From Allopusillimonas soli (GTDB lineage Bacteria > Pseudomonadota > Gammaproteobacteria > Burkholderiales > Burkholderiaceae_B): DNA of 64,000 bases. Shown in pieces: positions 33,451 through 42,316 of the stretch. Where the stretch lies: assembly GCF_004153445.1 (NCBI RefSeq), contig NZ_SDQC01000007.1, positions 1-64,000 on the forward strand, in the 5' to 3' direction. Each line of letters opens with the position of its first letter. Within the stretch, counting starts at the first letter, position 1. The position numbers and the translations under genes are program-made. Under the pieces are notes generated by a model. It made no database searches, was not told the origin of the DNA, and saw nothing but the letters and a program-made list of their open reading frames with translations.

Positions 33451-34299
33451 ATGATCATTCTGCTTGCCAGCATCGCCTGCAGCGTTGCCGTATCCATTCT
33501 GCTGAAGGTTGTACGGCGCCGCAGCATCGCCGTCGATCAGGCCATTGCCGTCAACTATGTGCTGGCAAGCCTGCTAACCCTTGCGGTGCTGCGTCCCGAC
33601 CCGGCTTCGCTGCTGGCCCCGGCCACACCGTGGTGGATATTGGTGCTGCTAGGCGTTCTGCTTCCCACCATCTTTCTCGCCATGGCCGGCGCGGTACGCC
33701 ATGCCGGCATCGTGCTGAGCGACGCGGCGCAACGCCTGTCACTTTTTTTGCCCTTGCTGGCTTCGTTTCTTATTTTTTCGGAAAGCGTTTCTAGCCTGAA
33801 ATTGACTGGCATTGCTACCGCGCTGCTGGCATTGGGATGCCTGCTATGGCGGCCGCGGGACAGCGCCCAGGGGCGGCAAGGACTGGCTACCGTCGGGCTG
33901 CTGCTCGCCGTCTGGGCAGGCTACGGCACGATAGATATTCTGTTCAAGCAACTGGCCAAGGCGGGCGCGGCGTTTTCCAGCAGTCTGCTTGTCAGCTTTG
34001 CACTGTCAGGCGTGCTGATGTTCGCCTACCTGATCGCCCGCAAAACGACATGGACGCGGCGCAATCTCCTGGCCGGCGTTTTGCTGGGCCTGCTGAACTT
34101 CGGCAACATCTACTTCTACATACGCGCCCATCAGGTATATCCCGACAACCCGACGCTGGTCTTTACGGCCATGAACATCGGTGTCATTTCCCTGGGTACG
34201 CTGGTCGGTGCGGGTTTTTTCCGGGAAAAACTGACATGGTTCAACGTGGCCGGCATTGTTCTGGCAATCGGTGCCATCGTCATGCTCGTGCCCCGCTAA
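33451..34299 (+). CDS. DMT/EamA-like ten-helix transporter
   Basis: The 282-residue protein is almost entirely hydrophobic, with about ten helices in two similar halves, the drug/metabolite transporter layout. The last helix has TWFNVAGIVLAIGAIVMLVPR, typical of EamA proteins. It follows bioB by 5 bp, so a link with biotin or its precursors is possible but unproven. Confidence 0.8.
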   Translation: MIILLASIACSVAVSILLKVVRRRSIAVDQAIAVNYVLASLLTLAVLRPDPASLLAPATPWWILVLLGVLLPTIFLAMAGAVRHAGIVLSDAAQRLSLFLPLLASFLIFSESVSSLKLTGIATALLALGCLLWRPRDSAQGRQGLATVGLLLAVWAGYGTIDILFKQLAKAGAAFSSSLLVSFALSGVLMFAYLIARKTTWTRRNLLAGVLLGLLNFGNIYFYIRAHQVYPDNPTLVFTAMNIGVISLGTLVGAGFFREKLTWFNVAGIVLAIGAIVMLVPR

Positions 34300-34358
34300 C
34301 CGCTACGCGCAACCCTCTTCTGCTTGCACGCAGCTGTCCATACAGGTGAGCCGGCGCG

Positions 34359-35945
34359 TCATTCGTGCTTGACGGCATCCTGGCCATCATCAGCCGGCTT
34401 GGCCACCGACGGCGGCAACTCCGCCACAATTTCTCCATGTGCGGTCGGCGAAGCTGCTGGATCGTGCTCGCCCGCTTCATTAACGCCCGATAACGGCGCA
34501 GGCACAGCATGCGCCTGCGCGCCGCTGCCGACAGCGGCAGCATGCTCGGCGGCGGGCGTCACATCATCCGTCGCGGAAATACCGTCCGTTGCTGCGCCTT
34601 CCTGCCGTGGCGTGCCAGCACCCGGCGTGCCGTCTCCTGGGTCTGCGGCGCCTTCTTTGTCGTCCTGGCCCTCCAGTTCCTCCGCAGGCGTCTCGAACGA
34701 CACATCACTCTCCACATCCACACGCGGATCAAGCGTGGCCACCACATTTGAGCTCTGCAGGCTGTCGGACATGGGCACGAACTGCGTCGGCGCGTCGTCG
34801 CTGAGGTTGGCTCCCGTCACTTTCTGAGGGCGAACAAATGCCACCAATACAAGCGCGCACAGCGACAGGAAAACAAAGTACATACCTTCGCTGACGCCGC
34901 GCATGAGCAGGCCCGCGGCCAATGGCCCCAGGCTCGCACCTACGCCATAGACCATATACAAAATGGCGCTAAGGCCCACGCGGCGGTCGGGGTCGACATT
35001 ATCATTGGCAAAAGCGGCACCCAAGGGATAGAGCGTAAACAGCAGCGCACCCTGCACACAGGAAAACACCACCAGCGCCCAATAGGGGAATATCCACCAT
35101 CCCCATAAGGGCACGACCACCAGCATAAGAGCCAGTGCATTGATGCGTATCATGCCCACTCTGTTGACGCGGTCAGCGAGCCAGCCCAGCGGCCATTGTG
35201 CAATCAAGCCCGCAGCCACCGCCGCGGCGAGGAACACAGCAACCTGGCTGTTATTCAAGCCCTGCTTGAGCGCATAGACTGGCGCCAGGCCATAAAATGC
35301 GCCGGTGAGCGCGCCCGCCATGAATACCACAAGCAGCGATATAGGTACACGCGAGCGGTAATACCGCGCGTGTATGGGCGCCGGCATCTGCAACGTTGGG
35401 TGCAGGCGGCTGGTCATCGCGATGGGAATCAGGCACAGCACAGAACACATGGCCGCAAAAATAAGCGGCTCGTAGTTCAATCTTGGAAACAGTGTCAATG
35501 CCAACTGGCCCAACACCGTGCCGCAGCTTGAGCACACCATGTAGAAGGCAAACACACGGCCCCTCAGGCGATTCTCGGTCTGCTCGTTCAGCCAGCTCTC
35601 CAGCACCATGAACTGGGTAACCATGGCGATGCCGGCCAGGAATCGGAATCCCAGCCACACCCAAAGGTTGTCCACCAGGGCAAGAACCAGAATGGTGACG
35701 GTTGCCACCGCTGCCGTCACCGCATAGGCGCGGATATGGCCGACGCGGATAATGATGCGGTGACCTATGCGCGCACCAAAAACCAGGCCGGTGTAATAGG
35801 CGGCGATGAGGCCGCCAACCCACAGTTCGGAAACAAATTCCGCGGTAAGCCGCAGGCCCATGTATGTGTTGAACAGGCCAGAGCTGATCAACAGCAGCAG
35901 CGTTGCCAGATACAGGGAAAAGAATGCGGCGATTGTTTTTACCAT
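34359..35945 (-). CDS. MFS transporter (YcaD-like) with long acidic C-terminal tail
   Basis: The first 390 residues are a 12-helix major facilitator protein of the YcaD/UMF type: motif A-like GARIGHRIIIRVGHIRAY, FRFLAGIAMVTQFMVLESWLNE, and a second half with GWLADRVNRVGMI. The last roughly 140 residues are hydrophilic, rich in Asp, Glu, Ala, Pro and Gly (EELEGQDDKEGAADPGDG, GEHDPAASPTAHGE) and would extend into the cytoplasm. Such a tail is not part of the family. The substrate is unknown. It is convergent with the DMT gene. Confidence 0.85.
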   Translation of the reverse strand: MVKTIAAFFSLYLATLLLLISSGLFNTYMGLRLTAEFVSELWVGGLIAAYYTGLVFGARIGHRIIIRVGHIRAYAVTAAVATVTILVLALVDNLWVWLGFRFLAGIAMVTQFMVLESWLNEQTENRLRGRVFAFYMVCSSCGTVLGQLALTLFPRLNYEPLIFAAMCSVLCLIPIAMTSRLHPTLQMPAPIHARYYRSRVPISLLVVFMAGALTGAFYGLAPVYALKQGLNNSQVAVFLAAAVAAGLIAQWPLGWLADRVNRVGMIRINALALMLVVVPLWGWWIFPYWALVVFSCVQGALLFTLYPLGAAFANDNVDPDRRVGLSAILYMVYGVGASLGPLAAGLLMRGVSEGMYFVFLSLCALVLVAFVRPQKVTGANLSDDAPTQFVPMSDSLQSSNVVATLDPRVDVESDVSFETPAEELEGQDDKEGAADPGDGTPGAGTPRQEGAATDGISATDDVTPAAEHAAAVGSGAQAHAVPAPLSGVNEAGEHDPAASPTAHGEIVAELPPSVAKPADDGQDAVKHE

Positions 35946-36019
35946 TGACGAAACACTGACACGCTGTCGAACCCTGGCGCTACGCCGGTACCGCGAATGT
36001 ACTGCTTATGGCTGATGCT

Positions 36020-36526
36020 TCAACCCAACTGATTCAGCATTGTCTGGGCGTCGCTGACTTCGAACTTGCCGCTCTGCTCCACATTCAGCTGCTTGACCAC
36101 GCCATCCTGGATAAGGGCGGAGTAGCGCTGCGAACGAACGCCCATGCCTCGTCCCCTCAGATCGAGCTCCAGACCCAGCGCGCGTGTCCAGTCTGCGCTG
36201 CCATCCGCCATCATGCGCACGCTGCCATTGACACCCTGATCGCGCCCCCAGGCGCCCATGACGAAAGCATCATTGACTGAGACGCACCAGATTTCATCGA
36301 CGCCCTTGCCCTTGAGTTGATTGGCCAGTTCGACGTAACCGGGCAGATGCTTGTTCGAGCATGTGGGCGTAAATGCGCCTGGAACGGCAAAAAGCGCTAC
36401 CGTCTTGCCTTTGAGCTCATCTTCGACATTGAAATTATTGGGGCCTACCGCGCAGGCATCAGTCGCAGTCTCTATATATTCACTCAAGGTGCCGCCAGGA
36501 ATGCGGTCGCCGACTTTCAGTGTCAT
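36020..36526 (-). CDS. Peroxiredoxin of the Prx5/AhpE-like family
   Basis: The 168-residue protein has the peroxidatic cysteine motif VPGAFTPTCSNKHLPGYV, the downstream VNDAFVMGAWG and a conserved Arg in RSQRYSAL, all typical of atypical 2-Cys/1-Cys Prx5 proteins. It reduces hydroperoxides using glutathione or glutaredoxin. There is no fused glutaredoxin domain. It is divergent from moaC. Confidence 0.92.
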   Translation of the reverse strand: MTLKVGDRIPGGTLSEYIETATDACAVGPNNFNVEDELKGKTVALFAVPGAFTPTCSNKHLPGYVELANQLKGKGVDEIWCVSVNDAFVMGAWGRDQGVNGSVRMMADGSADWTRALGLELDLRGRGMGVRSQRYSALIQDGVVKQLNVEQSGKFEVSDAQTMLNQLG

Positions 36527-36719
36527 GGTGTGCTCCGGTTTAAGTAAGGGTACCGCCCAATGGCGGTTTCTTGAAATTCAACCATAATCATACGACGTTG
36601 CCGCGATGAATGGCGCGAACCGCCCGTGGCGTGACGTGTTCGCGCCGCCGGCCCTTTGTGGACCCTCCATTGAGATTATCATGGAGCCGTTGTCCAGACT
36701 TTCCCTCTTTAATCCAGAA

Positions 36720-37220
36720 ATGAGCAATACATCTCCTTCCCCGGCGCTCAGCCACATCGATGAAACAGGCAAAGCGCGCATGGTCGACGTTGGCGACAAA
36801 GCCAACACGCAGCGCACGGCCATTGCGCAAGGGGGCGTACGCATGAGTGCTGCGGCCTTCCGGCTGCTGTCCGCGGCAAACAATGCCAAGGGCGAGGTAT
36901 TGGGTACGGCTCGCATTGCGGGCATCATGGCGGCCAAGCGATGCGCGGAACTCATCCCGCTGTGCCACAGCCTGCCTCTCAGTTTCGCCGGCATCGATTT
37001 CATCACGGACGAAGCTGCCTGCAGCATTACCGTGCGCGCCACGTGCCGCAGCGACTACAAGACCGGCGTCGAGATGGAAGCCATGACCGCCTGCAGCATC
37101 GCCGCCCTCACGATTTATGACATGTGCAAGGCGGCTGACAAGGGCATTGTGCTGGAGCAGGTGCGTCTGCTCTACAAATCCGGAGGCAAGAGCGGAGAAT
37201 GGCGCGCTCCCGACGCCTGA
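36720..37220 (+). CDS. moaC: Cyclic pyranopterin monophosphate synthase MoaC
   Basis: MoaC works with MoaA in the first step of molybdenum cofactor synthesis. The 166-residue protein has the family blocks MVDVGDKANTQRTAIAQG, GTARIAGIMAAKRCAELIPLCHSLPL, and GVEMEAMTACSIAALTIYDMCKAADKG with the catalytic Lys. ATG 36720 gives standard length; the frame continues upstream without similarity. It is about 25 kb from moaD, moaE, moaB and moeA; moaA is not in the window. Confidence 0.96.
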   Translation: MSNTSPSPALSHIDETGKARMVDVGDKANTQRTAIAQGGVRMSAAAFRLLSAANNAKGEVLGTARIAGIMAAKRCAELIPLCHSLPLSFAGIDFITDEAACSITVRATCRSDYKTGVEMEAMTACSIAALTIYDMCKAADKGIVLEQVRLLYKSGGKSGEWRAPDA

Positions 37221-37233
37221 CGCCAGCCTGAGC

Positions 37234-38076
37234 ATGATGCCGGTCGCAATCCCTCCTCTCATGGACAATGTCCACCCCCTTGCCGTTCTGCTGGCGCTGA
37301 TCGTCGGCGGACTGCTGGGCATTTGGGCATCCGCGCTGGCTCGCCGCTACGGAGAGTGGCTGGAAGCAGGCGCCGAACCAGACATGGCATGCTTGCTGCG
37401 CGCGCTTGCTCTGTGCAAACCGGCGAGCGTCGGCTCGCCGAGGGTTCCCGACGCCATGGCCCCCGATGCCCAGGGCATGGCTGCGTTCAGCGTACACGCA
37501 CAGGCTGGGCAAAATGCATCGCCCGTCTTTGCCTCCGGTTTTTCCCGCCCCGCCTGGCTCAGAACCGACACCGGCATTGCCTTGCTGCTCCTGGCAGCCA
37601 GTACGGTCTGGTTCTGCATGCGCCACGGTGTCTCGGCCTACTTTGTTGCCCTTTCGGCCGCGTCTTTTCTGCTGCTGTGCCTGGCACTCATAGATTGGCG
37701 CACGGGGTTGCTGCCGGACGCCCTGGACTTGCCGTTGCTTGTGCTTGGCCTGCTGATAGCCTGGTGGCTTCCGGACGGCCCCAGTCTGCCAAGCGCAGCG
37801 GCTGGCGCGGCTTTCGGTTTTGGCGTGCTTTGGCTCATCGCCCGGGTGTTTTACCTGGTTCGGGGCATCGAGGGCATGGGCCGCGGAGACTTCAAGCTCG
37901 CCGCCGCACTGGGCGCCTGGTGCGGCATACAAGACCTGCCCACCGTCTTGCTTATCGCCAGCTTTGCAGGCGTCGTATTCGGCATGGCCCAGCAGCGCAG
38001 CCTCCGGCCGGCGGGCGCCTATCCTTTCGGCCCTTTTCTGGCCGGTGCCGGCTTGGCGGTGCTGCTGCTCACCTGA
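37234..38076 (+). CDS. Prepilin leader peptidase (A24, PilD-like) with eroded N-terminal domain
   Basis: The 280-residue membrane protein has both catalytic aspartates of the type IV prepilin peptidases: ALIDWRTGLLPDAL and GIEGMGRGDFKLAAALGAWCG. The end (GAYPFGPFLAGAGLAVLLLT) is typical of PilD. The N-terminal cytoplasmic domain that normally has two CxxC pairs and methylates the pilin is replaced by about 90 residues (EPDMACLLRALALCKPASVG and on) without these pairs. It may therefore only cleave. ATG 37234 is 13 bp after moaC. A separate small peptidase (TadV) serves the tad cluster at 46.8 kb. Confidence 0.85.
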   Translation: MMPVAIPPLMDNVHPLAVLLALIVGGLLGIWASALARRYGEWLEAGAEPDMACLLRALALCKPASVGSPRVPDAMAPDAQGMAAFSVHAQAGQNASPVFASGFSRPAWLRTDTGIALLLLAASTVWFCMRHGVSAYFVALSAASFLLLCLALIDWRTGLLPDALDLPLLVLGLLIAWWLPDGPSLPSAAAGAAFGFGVLWLIARVFYLVRGIEGMGRGDFKLAAALGAWCGIQDLPTVLLIASFAGVVFGMAQQRSLRPAGAYPFGPFLAGAGLAVLLLT

Positions 38077-38180
38077 CGGCCCAACGTTCACATGAACGCC
38101 CGGCAATGCAGAGCATGTCACGTAAAAACACAAGGGGCGAGGCCTAAGCCCCGTCCCTTCCGTTTTAAATCACACGCGTG

Positions 38181-39617
38181 TCAACGGCGTCCACCGCCAA
38201 GCAAACCGCCACCAAGCAGGCCATTGACCAGGCCAGTTACGGGTGCCAGCAGGCCGGCTCCGGCATTGCCACCGGCTCCACCCGATCCTCCCGCATCGCC
38301 AGCGCCACCGGCCGCACCACCCGTTACGGCACCGAGCACCCCGGTCACAGGGGCCAGCAAACCGCCTGCACCGTTTCCTGAAGCACCGCCTGTTGCCGAA
38401 CCCAAAAGGCCTGTCACGGGCGCAAGGAGACCACCATCGCCACCCGTAGCGCCGCCCGCCACCGAGCCCAGCAGTCCTGTTACAGGCGCAAGCAGACCGC
38501 CTTCGCCGCCTGCGGCGCCACCGCCTGTCACTGTACCGAGCAGCCCCGTCACAGGTGCCAGCAGACCGCCTTCGCCACCCGCTGCGCCACCTGTCACCGA
38601 GCCTAGCAGCCCTGTCACTGGCGCAAGCAGCCCGCCGTCACCACCTGCGGCGCCACCGCCTGTCACCGAGCCGAGCAGCCCCGTCACTGGCGCAAGCAAG
38701 CCACCCTCACCACCTGTGGCGCCACCCGTCACCGGGCCCAGAAGTCCGGTGACGGGTGCCAGCAGACCGCCTTCCTTACCCGTAACGCCATTCAGCAATC
38801 CGGTTACAGGCGCAAGCAGGCCGCCTTCCCCACCAACGCCGCCCAAGAGGCCACCGACCGGTTCCAGCAGGCCGCCGGGGCCCGCCAATGATGCGGTGAG
38901 AACGCCCAGGCCATCAGTCAGATTCTTGCCAACCGCTGTCAAGGGCTCGCCGCCTTCGCCATTCACCACACCACCGAGGCTGGCCAGCGAATCGCCAACG
39001 CCATTCAACAGCCCGCCCACGCCCTCGCCAAGGCCGCCCGGCAAGCCGGTACCGGCGATGGAGTCGGCAAGCCCATTGACAGTGCCGCCAACGCTGTCCA
39101 GCAGATTATCCACGGGCTCGCCCACACCTGTTTGAGCGCCAACCTGCTGTGTCAGACCTGTGGCAGTGTCTACGACACCATCAGTGACCTGATCGAGCTG
39201 GCTGCCCAAGTTGGCGAGCGTGTCACTGACGCCGAGACCAAGCAGATTGTCAGCCGCCTTGCCGGTGCCGCCTAGCGTGGTTTCCAGAAGCCCCTTTGCA
39301 GCGGGGTTGTTCGGGTCATTGGGATTGTTGGGGTCGTTCGGATTATTGGGATCGTTGGGGTTGTTCGGATCGTTAGGGTTATTGGGATCGTTGGGGTTAT
39401 TGGGGTTATTGGGGTCGTTCGGATTATTCGGATTGTTGGGATCGTTGGGATTGTTGGGATTATTTGGGTTGTTCGGATTGACGGGAGGCGTAAGCAGGCC
39501 GTCTGCACCCGCGCCGCAACCGGTAATCGTCAAGGTGGCCGCCAACATGCCGGCCAAAAGGGTAAGCCGGAACATCTTTCTGGATGGTGCTTGGCTGGGG
39601 GTTTGCTCGATCGACAT
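38181..39617 (-). CDS. Large surface lipoprotein 1, Asn-Pro stalk and LLAPVTGLL repeats
   Basis: The 478-residue protein has a lipoprotein signal (MFRLTLLAGMLAATLTITGC), so Cys becomes the lipidated N-terminus. Next come about 60 residues built from N-P-N and N-D-P units, a homologous linker (AAKGLLETTLGGTGKAADN, QVGAQTGVGEPVDNLLDSVG), and nine copies of a 22-24 residue repeat with core GGLLAPVTGLLG. It ends LLGGGLLGGGRR. Databases often name such proteins 'collagen-like triple helix repeat' proteins. The function is unknown. Two paralogs lie at 40525 and 42478. ATG 39617 follows AGGAGA. Confidence 0.85.
   Translation of the reverse strand: MSIEQTPSQAPSRKMFRLTLLAGMLAATLTITGCGAGADGLLTPPVNPNNPNNPNNPNDPNNPNNPNDPNNPNNPNDPNNPNDPNNPNDPNNPNDPNNPNDPNNPAAKGLLETTLGGTGKAADNLLGLGVSDTLANLGSQLDQVTDGVVDTATGLTQQVGAQTGVGEPVDNLLDSVGGTVNGLADSIAGTGLPGGLGEGVGGLLNGVGDSLASLGGVVNGEGGEPLTAVGKNLTDGLGVLTASLAGPGGLLEPVGGLLGGVGGEGGLLAPVTGLLNGVTGKEGGLLAPVTGLLGPVTGGATGGEGGLLAPVTGLLGSVTGGGAAGGDGGLLAPVTGLLGSVTGGAAGGEGGLLAPVTGLLGTVTGGGAAGGEGGLLAPVTGLLGSVAGGATGGDGGLLAPVTGLLGSATGGASGNGAGGLLAPVTGVLGAVTGGAAGGAGDAGGSGGAGGNAGAGLLAPVTGLVNGLLGGGLLGGGRR
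39303..39480 (-). repeat. 9-bp/18-bp tandem repeats encoding the Asn-Pro stalk
   Basis: On the plus strand the region is a run of GTT/GGG/ATT-type 9-mers (GGATTATTG, GGATCGTTG and variants). It encodes N-P-N and N-P-N-D-P-N units of lipoprotein 1. Units vary by silent and Asn/Asp changes, so it is older or less uniform than the repeat at 43601. Confidence 0.8.
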
Positions 39618-39826
39618 TGCATATCTCCTGTAATTTGATGAGGCCGTAACGGATTGCGTCGCGGATTGACAGTGAATACGCAATGCTCGTGCCAACTTTT
39701 TCTAGCAAGCGGATATACAGGAGATAAAAGTCAGATTTCAATAATTATTCTTTTTAATCAAATAGTTATATATAAGGAAAAATGGCATTCTTCGTATTTT
39801 CACTCAAGCAACAATATCGCCACATT

Positions 39827-39888
39827 TGCGAATGTTACAAATGGGTTGGTTTCTCGATGATTGCATCAGGAACGTTACGTAACAAAAA
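39827..39888 (-). promoter_or_regulatory. Conserved bipartite upstream element, copy 1 (lipoprotein 1)
   Basis: On the plus strand: TGCGAATGTTACAAATGGG, a 27-bp gap, then CGTTACGTAACAAAAA. The second half holds the perfect palindrome GTTACGTAAC at 39874-39883, 257 bp before the lipoprotein 1 start. The same two half-sites occur upstream of lipoproteins 2 and 3 with a 16-bp gap, 11 bp shorter. The AT-rich stretch at 39738-39782 between this element and the gene probably holds the promoter. The rest of 39618-39966 shows only the terminator at 39911. Confidence 0.8.
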
Positions 39889-39910
39889 TGTACTGGCCCA
39901 TGAACAGAAA

Positions 39911-39940
39911 ATGGCGGCTGGCCCCAAGGCCTGCCGCCAT
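39911..39940 (-). terminator. Terminator of the lipoprotein 2-marR transcript
   Basis: ATGGCGG and CCGCCAT form the base of a GC-rich hairpin (with inner GGCC pairs). On the minus strand it is followed by TTTCTGTT. It lies 27 bp after the marR stop. Confidence 0.7.
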
Positions 39941-39966
39941 CTCCAATCACTGCTTTTCTCCACTGT

Positions 39967-40506
39967 CTATTTGGCCAACTCCCGCGTAGCCAGCCATTGC
40001 AGCGTGTCACGCCGCAACAGCTTCATGCAGCGCATGAGAAAATCGAACGTGCCCGCAAGATCCGAATTGCCGGAACGCTGTGCAATCTCCGCAATGCGAT
40101 CCACCACGTACTGCTCCGGATGCATTAGCGGTTCGCACCGTTCAGCCACGGGTCTCAGCGTTACCACTCTGCGATCATGCTGGTTGCGATCGCGCTGTAT
40201 ATAGCCTGCCGTTTCCAGGCGATTGATAAGCGCCGTGACACCACCATGGCTCAAACCCATCAATTGCCCCAGATGACCGGTGGACAGCGATCCAAACTCG
40301 ATCACAAAAGCCAGGGCACGAAGATCCAGAGACGACAGCCCCGCATCTTCGGCCAGGCATGAAAGCCTGGCCTCGGCATAGACGGAGAGGCGCCGGCTGA
40401 TCAACATGGCCAGTTCATCCACCACGGGGTCCGTATCCTCGGTCAGGTCGCGCAGCTGAGCCGGGCTGACCCGCCGGGGTGCTTCACTCACAATCGATAG
40501 AGACAT
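39967..40506 (-). CDS. MarR-family transcriptional regulator
   Basis: The 179-residue protein has the MarR winged HTH: GLSSLDLRALAFVIEFGSLS, TGHLGQLMGLSHGGVTALINRLETAGYIQRDRNQHDRRVVTL. Its start is 18 bp after the stop of lipoprotein 2 in the same direction, so it is the second gene of that operon. MarR dimers bind palindromes, and the GTTACGTAAC elements upstream of all three lipoproteins are candidate sites. That link is inference. Confidence 0.9.
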   Translation of the reverse strand: MSLSIVSEAPRRVSPAQLRDLTEDTDPVVDELAMLISRRLSVYAEARLSCLAEDAGLSSLDLRALAFVIEFGSLSTGHLGQLMGLSHGGVTALINRLETAGYIQRDRNQHDRRVVTLRPVAERCEPLMHPEQYVVDRIAEIAQRSGNSDLAGTFDFLMRCMKLLRRDTLQWLATRELAK

Positions 40507-40524
40507 AGCCCACCTCGATGCTGA

Positions 40525-42000
40525 TTAGCGGTTCCCGCCAAGCAAGCCGCCCAGAAGGCCGCCTGTCCCTCCTTCAGATCCTTGCGTGCCGCCTCCTGTC
40601 AGCCCACTGAGCAGACCCGTGACCGGCGCCAGCAGACCACCTCCCGCGCTGTCGCCACCTGTCACACCGCCAAGCAGATTGGTAACCGGTGCCAGCAGAC
40701 CTCCGGCACCACCGCCGGTTGCACCGCCTGTGACGCCACCCAGCAGGCCCGTGACCGGCGCCAGCAAGCCGCCCGCGGCTCCGCCATCGCTCGCCCCGCC
40801 CAGCCCGCCAAGCAGATTGGTAACGGGAGCGAGCAACCCCCCGGCGCCATCGCCGCCTCCAATACCACCCAGGCTAAGACCGGCAGTGAGCGAAGCTACC
40901 CCGCCGGTGGCACTGTCCAGCGTATCGCCGAGCGGATTGGCCGCATCACCGTGCACAATGCCGCCCGCGCTGGATACCGCTGCGCCAAGGCCATTTACCA
41001 AACCACCCAGTCCGAGCGGCATGCCGTCACCCACCCCCTGCAGAGAGCCGCCAATACTGGTCAACAAGCCATTGACGGGTTCGCCCACGCCAAGGCTGTC
41101 GCCAAGATTCTGTGTAGTGCCGGTCACCGATGTCGCCAGCGGTGCAACCACGCCGTCAAGCGTTTGGCCCACACCACCTAGCGTGTCCGACAAGCCCAAC
41201 GGCACAACGTTGTCGACCGCCTCGCCCGTGTTGGCGAGCGCCGGCTGCAGCACCGGCGTAGCGCTGCCATCACCGCCACCCACACCTGCGCCGGCAAGAA
41301 TGTCTGTAACAGGCTGAAGCAGCCCGCCATCTCCGCCAAGCGATCCCGTCAGCGCACCGACAGCGCCCGTCGCATTACCCAGGATATTAGTAAGCGGGTC
41401 GCTACCGTCTGCTGTCGGGTTCAGCAGACCACCCACGCTGGCCACGGTGTCGCCCACGCCGCTGATTGCGCCACCAACACCAGCGCTCAAACCATTGGGC
41501 AGTCCGGTGCCGGCAAGAGAATCACCAAGGCTGGACACCGTGCCCCCGACTTGCTGCAAGAGGCCGTCAGCCGTCTCGCCAATGCCAGTAGCCGCGCCCA
41601 CTTGTTGCGTCGCGTCCGTCACGGTGCCGGCTATCGGTGCCACCACTGTATCCAACTGCTTGCCAAGATCACCCAGCGCCTTGTCTGTATTCAAGTCAAC
41701 AAGGTTGTCCACCGCCTGGCCTGTATTGCTTAGCGTGGTTTCCAGCGGGCCCTTGGCGCTATCGCCAGGATTATCCGGGCCACCAGGATTGTCTGGACCG
41801 CCCGGATTATCGGGGCCGCCGGGATTGTCTGGGCCACCAGGATTGTCTGGGCCGCCCGGATTGTCGATGGGTGGCGTGAACTCAGCGCCGGCGCCAGCGC
41901 CGCAGCCAGTTAGCGCCAGCGTACTGGCCAACATGGCAGCCAGCAGTGTCAGCTTGAAGCCGGACGATATGCCGGAACGTTGGGTTGTGTGCATACTCAT
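40525..42000 (-). CDS. Large surface lipoprotein 2, Gly-Gly-Pro-Asp-Asn-Pro stalk
   Basis: The 491-residue paralog of lipoprotein 1 has a lipoprotein signal (FKLTLLAAMLASTLALTGC), then a short stalk of five GGPDNP units, the linker SAKGPLETTLSNTGQAVDN, a duplicated linker block (second copy starting LANTGEAVDNVVPLGLSD), and four LLAPVT[GN]LL repeats ending LLGGLLGGNR. ATG 42000 is chosen for its AAGGAG site; an ATG 21 bp earlier has none. The duplicated linker and fewer end repeats distinguish it from its neighbours. It is followed by marR. Confidence 0.85.
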   Translation of the reverse strand: MSMHTTQRSGISSGFKLTLLAAMLASTLALTGCGAGAGAEFTPPIDNPGGPDNPGGPDNPGGPDNPGGPDNPGGPDNPGDSAKGPLETTLSNTGQAVDNLVDLNTDKALGDLGKQLDTVVAPIAGTVTDATQQVGAATGIGETADGLLQQVGGTVSSLGDSLAGTGLPNGLSAGVGGAISGVGDTVASVGGLLNPTADGSDPLTNILGNATGAVGALTGSLGGDGGLLQPVTDILAGAGVGGGDGSATPVLQPALANTGEAVDNVVPLGLSDTLGGVGQTLDGVVAPLATSVTGTTQNLGDSLGVGEPVNGLLTSIGGSLQGVGDGMPLGLGGLVNGLGAAVSSAGGIVHGDAANPLGDTLDSATGGVASLTAGLSLGGIGGGDGAGGLLAPVTNLLGGLGGASDGGAAGGLLAPVTGLLGGVTGGATGGGAGGLLAPVTNLLGGVTGGDSAGGGLLAPVTGLLSGLTGGGTQGSEGGTGGLLGGLLGGNR

Positions 42001-42220
42001 GTTCTGTTCTCCTTGGCTCATGCTTCAGAATGTCTGCCGCGACTTGGAAATGTGTCGGTTGGTTAACTTAAAGCAATAGTCATGCCAGAATTCGATTCCT
42101 CCGCGAGCATGCCCTGCCAAATAGTCAGCTTTCTTCAAATAGTTTTATTTTTCAAGCTGTTATATAAACTTCGCGTTGAATATGTCCTGCTTGCAGCTAT
42201 ATTCAGACTATTTCCAAATC

Positions 42221-42271
42221 TGCGATTGTTACAAATGGGGCGATTTCGCTCTTTTCGTTACGTAACAAAAA
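42221..42271 (-). promoter_or_regulatory. Conserved bipartite upstream element, copy 2 (lipoprotein 2)
   Basis: TGCGATTGTTACAAATGGGG and CGTTACGTAACAAAAA with the palindrome GTTACGTAAC at 42257-42266, 257 bp before the lipoprotein 2 start, the same distance as copy 1. The AT-rich region 42118-42200 between element and gene (containing TATATAA) is a likely promoter area. Positions 42001-42477 hold no gene; they contain this element, the terminator at 42287 and a GC hairpin at about 42427-42459. Confidence 0.8.
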
Positions 42272-42286
42272 TCGAGCAGGCAAAAA

Positions 42287-42316
42287 AATGGCGGCCGAAC
42301 ATCGTTCGCCGCCATT
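42287..42316 (-). terminator. Terminator after lipoprotein 3
   Basis: AATGGCGG-x-CGAAC pairs with GTTCG-CCGCCATT around the loop ATC. Read on the minus strand it is followed by seven T (TTTTTTTGCC). It lies about 160 bp after the lipoprotein 3 stop. Confidence 0.75.

Noticed and set aside
38092-39135. Plus-strand Pro-rich frame opposite lipoprotein 1 (and 40586-41317, 41447-42079 opposite lipoprotein 2)
   Set aside because: Composition mirrors the Gly-rich sense repeats; no signal peptide, no start context, and the three are not homologous beyond the mirrored repeats.
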